In this document: positions 59,485 through 64,000 of the stretch, in pieces
Numbering within the stretch: the stretch's first letter is position 1
Layout: every line of letters starts with the position of its first letter
NCBI RefSeq assembly: GCF_020564935.1
Contig: NZ_JAJCXB010000013.1
Location: forward strand, 78,052-142,051
Direction of reading: 5' to 3'
Length of the DNA: 64,000 bases
Origin: Streptomyces pinistramenti
Lineage (GTDB): Bacteria; Actinomycetota; Actinomycetes; Streptomycetales; Streptomycetaceae
Notes under the pieces: generated by a model
The model's database searches: none
Seen by the model: the letters and a program-made list of their open reading frames with translations, nothing else
What the model was told of the DNA's origin: nothing
Position numbers and translations under genes: made by a program

Positions 59485-59538
59485 GGACCGCATTGTGCAT
59501 GGCGGGGCGGTCCGGGAAACAGGGCGCGAAGGCGCATT

Positions 59539-59577
59539 CCGCCGGGCGGCCACCCCCCACGGGGGACCGCCCGGCGG
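59539..59577 (-). terminator. Hairpin terminator of the subtilase gene
   Basis: Arms ccgccgggcgg (59539-59549) and ccgcccggcgg (59567-59577) are perfect complements, extended by a C-run/G-run pair in the loop. It lies 11 bp after the stop of the S8 peptidase gene. Confidence 0.7.
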
Positions 59578-59587
59578 AGTTCACAGG

Positions 59588-62500
59588 TCAGCGCACGTCA
59601 TAGGCGCGGACCACGGTCTGGCTGACCGCATTGCCGTGGGAATCGGTCAGTTCGGCCTTGAGCGTGACCTGTTTGCCCGCTGCCCCCGCGTGGTCGACGG
59701 TGGCCGTCCATCTGCCGTCGTGCTGTGCGGTCGGGGCGGCGGTCCAGGTTTTTCCTCCGTCGTAGGAGTAGGACAGCGCGGCCTTGGTGAGGGCGCCCGG
59801 CGTGTATCCGGCGTGGCCGTCGGCGGTGAGGGTGATCCGTTGGCCGTCGGCGGCGGGCAGGGTGTCGTTGCCGTCCACCGGGACGCCGTAGTCGGGGAAG
59901 AGGAGCGGCAGGCCCCGGGACTCCACGTTCTCCTCCAGGTGGGAGCGGAAGGTCCAGGTGGTGGAAGTCTCCTGGGAGCGGAGCCAGTTGGGGTCCGATG
60001 TGGGGATCTTCTGGGTGTCGCGCCGCAGGGTGTACGTCGCTTCGGCAGGCGGTACCTCGAACACGCCGTTCGGGAAGGGGCTGGTGCCGACCGGTTGGCC
60101 GTCGCGGCGGAGTTCCAGGTTGCCGATGTCGCCGAAGGAGGCGCCCGGCGACCAGTGGTCGCCCGAACCGTCGTTCCAGAAGCCGGGGCCGAAGCCCATG
60201 AGGTTGCCCTGCCGCTCGGCGGCGAGCTGCAAGGACCCGTCCTCGTTCAGCGGTGCGGTGGGCCGCAGTACCCCGCCGAACCACTGCTCGGTGCGCTGTT
60301 GGCCCGCGCGGTAGCTGCGGTTGCGGTCGGTGAGCAGGGCGCCGAACGGCATGGACGTGAGGACCGAATGCTGCCAGGTGGTGCCGCCCGGCGTGTAGAA
60401 CTCGGTGCGGGTGCCCGGCGCATGGACCGGGTCGAAGAGCCCGACGTCCACGTAGTCCTGCGGGCTCCAGGAGGGGTGGATCGCCAGCAGGTCCTGGTAG
60501 TCGGCCGGTTTGCCCAGGGCGTGGTAGTCGGCCCGTACGGTGGCCAGGTCCTTGTCGCGCACCCGGTAGGTACGGGCGGAGGCGATCGGTCCGTTCTCGG
60601 GGAAGGTCAGGTTGTAGACGTACGGCTGCCCGGCGGCCGTGCCGTGGCCCGCGCCCTTCGCGGTGTCCGTGCCGTAGGACCGCCAGCTGCTGCTGAATCC
60701 GTAACCGCCCTTGTGGGAACGGCCGTTGACCGACGCGTAGACCTCCTGTCCGGCGGCCGCGGTGCTCGCGGTGCCGGCCGTCAGCCAGGTGTCGTCCCAC
60801 CAGCGGCCGTAGGACAGGACGGTGCGCCGTGCCTCACCGGTGCGGTCGGTGCGGACCGTCAGGCGGTGGGCGCGACGGGCGTCCAGGACCAGGGTGGTGT
60901 CCTTGGTCAGGTGGTACTCGGGGTGTGCGAGGTAGCTGAGGGACGCTGTGCCGGTTTCGATGAAGCCGCTGATGAGGTAGGCGCCGGGACGGAGGTGGAA
61001 GAGCTGTTCGTCCGCGCCGTCGTTGACCCGCCGCTCGCCGGTCGCGGTGTCGGTGGACACCACGTCGAGCGCGGAGCCGCCGGCCGCCGCCGCGCCCGCC
61101 CGGTCGGTCATCTTGACCCGGAGGGTGACGGTCTGCGGCTGGACGTACAGGGTGAACGGCACGGTCACCCGCACCCCGTGCGCGGCGGTGGCCAGCACCC
61201 GGCCGCTGAGGTCGCCGTACTGGCCCTTCGTGAGGTGCGCGGCCGGGTCGAGCTTCAGCGGCACGGTGACGGTCTGCCCGGCGGGGACGGTCACCCGGGA
61301 CGCGCCGATCCGGGCGGGTGCGGAGGTGACGGTGCTGCCGTCGTTGCCGTGCACCTCGTCGAGCGTGAGCTTCAACCGGACGTCTTCAGCCGTGGTGTTG
61401 GTGTACGGGACGTCGACGGATGTGCGGTCGGACGGGTCCTGCGGCCAGCTGAAACTGCCGCCCTGGACAGCGGGCGCGGCCAGCACCGGCTGCGTCGCGG
61501 CGGCGGCCACGTCGAGGCGTCCCGCGCCGATCTCGTCGGCGCCGCCGAACGCCTTCGCCGCGCCGGTGCCCGCGCCGTTCTGCGCGGAGGACACCAGGGC
61601 CGACTTGACCTGCTGGGCCGTCCAGTCGGGGTGCGCCTGGCGGACGACGGCCGCGGCGCCCGCGACGTGCGGGGTGGCCATCGACGTGCCGGACATGGCG
61701 CGGTAGGCCAGGGCGCCGCGGCCACCGGCCGACGCCGCCGAGATGCCGACCCCGGGCGCGGCGATCTCCGGCTTGAGGGTGTGGGTGGTGAGCACCGGGC
61801 CCCGGCTGGAGAACGGCGCGGTGCTCTCGTCGCGGTCGACGGCCCCGACGGTCAGCACGCCGGGTGCGCAACCGGGCGACGAGACCGAGGACTTGGCGGG
61901 GCCCGCGTTGCCCGCCGCGACCACGAACAGGGTCGTGGTGTTCTTGGAGAACTCCTGCGCGGCCTGCCCCATCGGGTCGGTGCAGTCGGTGGCCTCGGGC
62001 GAGCCCAGGCTCATCGACACGACATCGGCGTGCCGGTCCACCGCCCACTGCATGCCGGAGATGATCCACGACGTGGTCCCGGAGCCGGTGTCGTCGAGCA
62101 CCTTGCCGATCAGCAGCCCGGTGCCCGGCGCGACCCCCTTCTTCCGGCCGCCGCTCGCCGCGCCGCTGCCGCCGACCGTCGACGCGGTGTGCGTGCCGTG
62201 TCCCTGCACGTCGTCGGTGCTCGTGTCGTCGGTGAAGTTCTTGCTGTCGGTGATCCGGCCCTTGAGGTCGGGGTGTTCCGCGTCGACGCCGGTGTCCAGG
62301 ACCGCGACCTCGGTGCCCTTGCCGTCGAGCCCGGCGGCCCACGCCTTGGGCGCGTTGACCTGCTTCGTCGACCGGTCGAGCGTGCCGTGCACCTTCCGGT
62401 CGAGCCAGAGCTTGCGCAGGCCGCCGGCGGCTCGCGCCCGGCCGGCGCCGAGGTCCTGCCAGAAGTCGTCGGCCCGCTTCTTGTCGGCGGACAGTGCGAC

Positions 62501-63127
62501 GCCGTCGATGACGCCGAGTACGGTGCCGCGCTTCGCCCCACGCGGTACGGCCGGCGCGGCGCGGGTCACGTCGACCGATTCGCCGTACGTCGCGATCAGC
62601 GGCAGCGTGGCGCGGTGCGCGTCGTCGTAGCCCTGCCGGACGAGTCCGCTGACGTTGAAGAGTTCCTCGTCCACCCGTCCGCGGGCCAGCGCTTCGGCCG
62701 CGGCGTCGGGGTAGACGTACAGGTCCTTGCCCGACTGGCGGGTCTGCACGGCCGGCCGGCTGCCGTCCGCGCGGGGCAGTACGGCGGCGCTGCTGCGGCC
62801 CTTGGCGTCGGTGCGCAGCTGGACCCGGTCGCCGGTGACCAGCGTGACCGTGGCGGCGGTTGGGCCCTTGCCCGCGGCCGCCGGGCTGCCGGTGATCGGC
62901 CGTGCGCCCCTCGTCCGCTGCCCGTCCGTACCGGCCGCGGGTTGTGCCTGGGACGGGACGGCCAGGGCGGTGGCCAGCACGATGGCGACGGCTGCCCCCA
63001 GGCCGGTACGTGCCGCGGCCGGGCCGCGCCGCGTGCGATTGCCGGGCCCGTTCCTGCCGTCCGCGCCGTCCCCCTGCCGTCTTCGCAACCGGAACGAGCC
63101 GTTCGCCGAGCCAGAACGCATTGCCAT
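59588..63127 (-). CDS. Large secreted S8 subtilisin-like serine peptidase
   Basis: A 1,179-residue secreted peptidase. Residues 1-62 are a long twin-Arg-like/Sec signal peptide (RRGPAAARTG, then LGAAVAIVLATALAVPSQA). A propeptide of about 190 residues follows. Catalytic domain: VAVLDTGVDAEHPDL (Asp278), VQGHGTHTASTVGG (His310), VVAAGNAGPA (oxyanion Asn407), and MSGTSMATPHVAGAAAVVRQ (Ser482). The last 600 residues are beta-rich extension domains, typical of Streptomyces S8 peptidases of about 1,100 residues. ATG 63127 (or 63121, 63133) is used; an ORF extending to 63997 overlaps a regulator on the other strand and is not real. It diverges from the TrmB/LuxR-type regulator across 183 bp. Confidence 0.92.
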   Translation of the reverse strand: MAMRSGSANGSFRLRRRQGDGADGRNGPGNRTRRGPAAARTGLGAAVAIVLATALAVPSQAQPAAGTDGQRTRGARPITGSPAAAGKGPTAATVTLVTGDRVQLRTDAKGRSSAAVLPRADGSRPAVQTRQSGKDLYVYPDAAAEALARGRVDEELFNVSGLVRQGYDDAHRATLPLIATYGESVDVTRAAPAVPRGAKRGTVLGVIDGVALSADKKRADDFWQDLGAGRARAAGGLRKLWLDRKVHGTLDRSTKQVNAPKAWAAGLDGKGTEVAVLDTGVDAEHPDLKGRITDSKNFTDDTSTDDVQGHGTHTASTVGGSGAASGGRKKGVAPGTGLLIGKVLDDTGSGTTSWIISGMQWAVDRHADVVSMSLGSPEATDCTDPMGQAAQEFSKNTTTLFVVAAGNAGPAKSSVSSPGCAPGVLTVGAVDRDESTAPFSSRGPVLTTHTLKPEIAAPGVGISAASAGGRGALAYRAMSGTSMATPHVAGAAAVVRQAHPDWTAQQVKSALVSSAQNGAGTGAAKAFGGADEIGAGRLDVAAAATQPVLAAPAVQGGSFSWPQDPSDRTSVDVPYTNTTAEDVRLKLTLDEVHGNDGSTVTSAPARIGASRVTVPAGQTVTVPLKLDPAAHLTKGQYGDLSGRVLATAAHGVRVTVPFTLYVQPQTVTLRVKMTDRAGAAAAGGSALDVVSTDTATGERRVNDGADEQLFHLRPGAYLISGFIETGTASLSYLAHPEYHLTKDTTLVLDARRAHRLTVRTDRTGEARRTVLSYGRWWDDTWLTAGTASTAAAGQEVYASVNGRSHKGGYGFSSSWRSYGTDTAKGAGHGTAAGQPYVYNLTFPENGPIASARTYRVRDKDLATVRADYHALGKPADYQDLLAIHPSWSPQDYVDVGLFDPVHAPGTRTEFYTPGGTTWQHSVLTSMPFGALLTDRNRSYRAGQQRTEQWFGGVLRPTAPLNEDGSLQLAAERQGNLMGFGPGFWNDGSGDHWSPGASFGDIGNLELRRDGQPVGTSPFPNGVFEVPPAEATYTLRRDTQKIPTSDPNWLRSQETSTTWTFRSHLEENVESRGLPLLFPDYGVPVDGNDTLPAADGQRITLTADGHAGYTPGALTKAALSYSYDGGKTWTAAPTAQHDGRWTATVDHAGAAGKQVTLKAELTDSHGNAVSQTVVRAYDVR

Positions 63128-63310
63128 CCCCATCCCCACCTGGTGCCGACTGCTGCTGCGGTGCCGACACCCTGGCAGAGCGCGGGGAGCCGCGGGGATG
63201 ATGTCCGCGGCGGGATCGCGCCATGGCCCCTTCCCGCCAGCTTCCGCTGCCCCGCGGCGGCCGGGTCGACGCGGGGCAGCGGAACGGCAGATGAGGAGAG
63301 GCGGCAGCGG
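63128..63310. promoter_or_regulatory. Divergent promoter region, subtilase / regulator
   Basis: The 183-bp gap separates the starts of the S8 peptidase and the TrmB/LuxR-type regulator. I see no clear palindrome. By layout it should contain both promoters. Confidence 0.4.
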
Positions 63311-64000
63311 ATGCTCGGTGCGATAGGTCTGGACGAGGATCAGGAGACCGCCTACCGGGCACTGGTCGGCCTGGGAGCCGCCGAAGTCCCGTACCTGGCG
63401 GCCCGGTTGGCGCTCACCGAGGACGACACCGTCCGCACCCTGCGCCATCTGGAACGGCAGGGCCTCGCCGCCCCGTCGTCCACCCGCCCCGGCCGCTGGG
63501 TGGCCGCGCCGCCCGCCGTGGCACTGGGCGCCCTGCTCACCCAGCAGCGGCACGAGCTCGACCGGGCGGAGCTGGCCGCCGCGGTGCTCGCCGAGGAGTT
63601 CCGCGGCCAGGCCGCCGAACCTGCCGTGCACGACCTGGTGGAGGTGGTGACCGGGGCCGGTGCGGTGGCGCACCGCTTCCTCCAGCTCCAGCTCGGCGCG
63701 GCCGACGAGGTCTGCGCGCTGGTCACGAGCGTGCCGACGGCGGTCACCAGCGTGCAGAACGACGCCGAGGAGCGGGCCGCCGGGCGGGGCGTCGACTACC
63801 GCGTGGTGATCGAACGTGGCGTCCTGGCCGCGCCGGACGGCCTCCTGGGCCTGACCGCCGCGCTCCGGCGCGAGGAGCGGGTGCGGGTGGTGGACGAGGT
63901 GCCCACCAAGCTGGTCATCGCCGACCGTGCGCTGGCGATGGTGCCGCTCACTCCCCGCGCCGCCGCGTCGGCCGAGCCCGCGGCGCTTGTGGTGCACGGC
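63311..64000 (+). CDS. TrmB/LuxR-type transcriptional regulator (3' truncated)
   Basis: The frame starts at ATG 63311 (GAGAGGCGG upstream) and runs off the window, so at least 230 residues. It begins MLGAIGLDEDQETAYRALVG and continues LGAAEVPYLAARLALTEDDT and VRTLRHLERQGLAAPSSTRP, a TrmB-like winged helix-turn-helix in which the first helix reads LGLDxxQxxxYRALV. A coiled region with HELDRAELAAAVLAEEFRGQ follows. In Streptomyces such proteins end in a LuxR HTH outside this window and often regulate an adjacent secreted protease or degradative operon. The divergent subtilase is the obvious candidate target. Confidence 0.75.
   Translation, partial: MLGAIGLDEDQETAYRALVGLGAAEVPYLAARLALTEDDTVRTLRHLERQGLAAPSSTRPGRWVAAPPAVALGALLTQQRHELDRAELAAAVLAEEFRGQAAEPAVHDLVEVVTGAGAVAHRFLQLQLGAADEVCALVTSVPTAVTSVQNDAEERAAGRGVDYRVVIERGVLAAPDGLLGLTAALRREERVRVVDEVPTKLVIADRALAMVPLTPRAAASAEPAALVVHG

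Noticed and set aside
63128..63997. N-terminal extension of the subtilase frame to 63997
   Set aside because: It would place 290 residues before the signal peptide and would be antisense to the TrmB/LuxR-type regulator; the signal peptide fixes the start near 63127.
1..64000. CRISPR arrays, tRNA and rRNA genes
   Set aside because: I looked for regularly spaced 25-40-bp repeats and for cloverleaf-like segments with the T-loop consensus and saw none; a dedicated scan could still find a divergent one.

Overview
The window is 64 kb of very GC-rich DNA with actinomycete gene style: dense operons with ATGA or GTGA stop/start overlaps, GTG starts, GGAGG-type ribosome sites, and Streptomyces-typical families (XRE regulators with DUF6415, DUF397, DUF6879, DUF5954 and DUF2637 relatives, GAF-LuxR regulators, a DmdR/IdeR-type iron box, PucR-linked xanthine dehydrogenase). 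I read it as a Streptomyces chromosome segment. No rRNA, tRNA or CRISPR array was seen.

Region 1 (0-11 kb), ordinary chromosome: an MmcQ/YjbR protein; two acyl-CoA synthetases in one operon divergent from a GAF-LuxR regulator; a GNAT acetyltransferase; a formyltransferase; and an NB-ARC/TPR signalling ATPase at the end of a three-gene operon with a DUF6879 protein and a small companion. Region 2 (10.6-14.6 kb): a hydrolase, a twice-frameshifted SLOG-like pseudogene, and a chain of overlapping genes (XRE regulator, DUF6415, a resolvase-like domain fused in frame to a zinc-ribbon protein, another small Cys-rich protein). Region 3 (14.5-23.4 kb) is a purine-catabolism locus: three xanthine dehydrogenase subunits, an NCS2 purine permease and XdhC, divergent from PucR. 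Region 4 (23.6-28.6 kb): a TPR protein, two methyltransferases, a GntR regulator, and an FhuF-like iron-siderophore reductase under an iron box.

Region 5 (28.6-45.4 kb) is accessory DNA rich in broken genes: remnants of an IS5-type transposase, a secreted protein, an aminoglycoside-phosphotransferase-like enzyme, an integrase, a Uma2 nuclease, a DUF6292-like protein and a DUF397 protein. Among them sit intact islands: a four-gene WXG100/type VII-like cluster (32.7-35.7 kb, visibly richer in A+T), an ankyrin-repeat protein, a secreted tripeptidyl-peptidase-like hydrolase, a NarL-type two-component system, a cold-shock protein, and a Trp/Lys-rich peptide gene (frameshifted near its start) next to a small membrane protein, which may be a bacteriocin/immunity pair.

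Region 6 (45.4-64 kb) is dominated by one 7.6-kb gene for a ~2,524-residue protein without a signal peptide. It carries several LamG-like modules, coiled coils, low-complexity linkers and a ~620-residue C-terminal domain I do not recognise. It is followed by a DUF2637 membrane protein, an anti-sigma-type ATPase, PoxB, a PP2C-like protein, a large secreted subtilase and a divergent TrmB/LuxR-type regulator running off the end. The strongest candidates for something undescribed are the giant LamG protein, the bacteriocin-like pair, and the resolvase/zinc-ribbon fusion.
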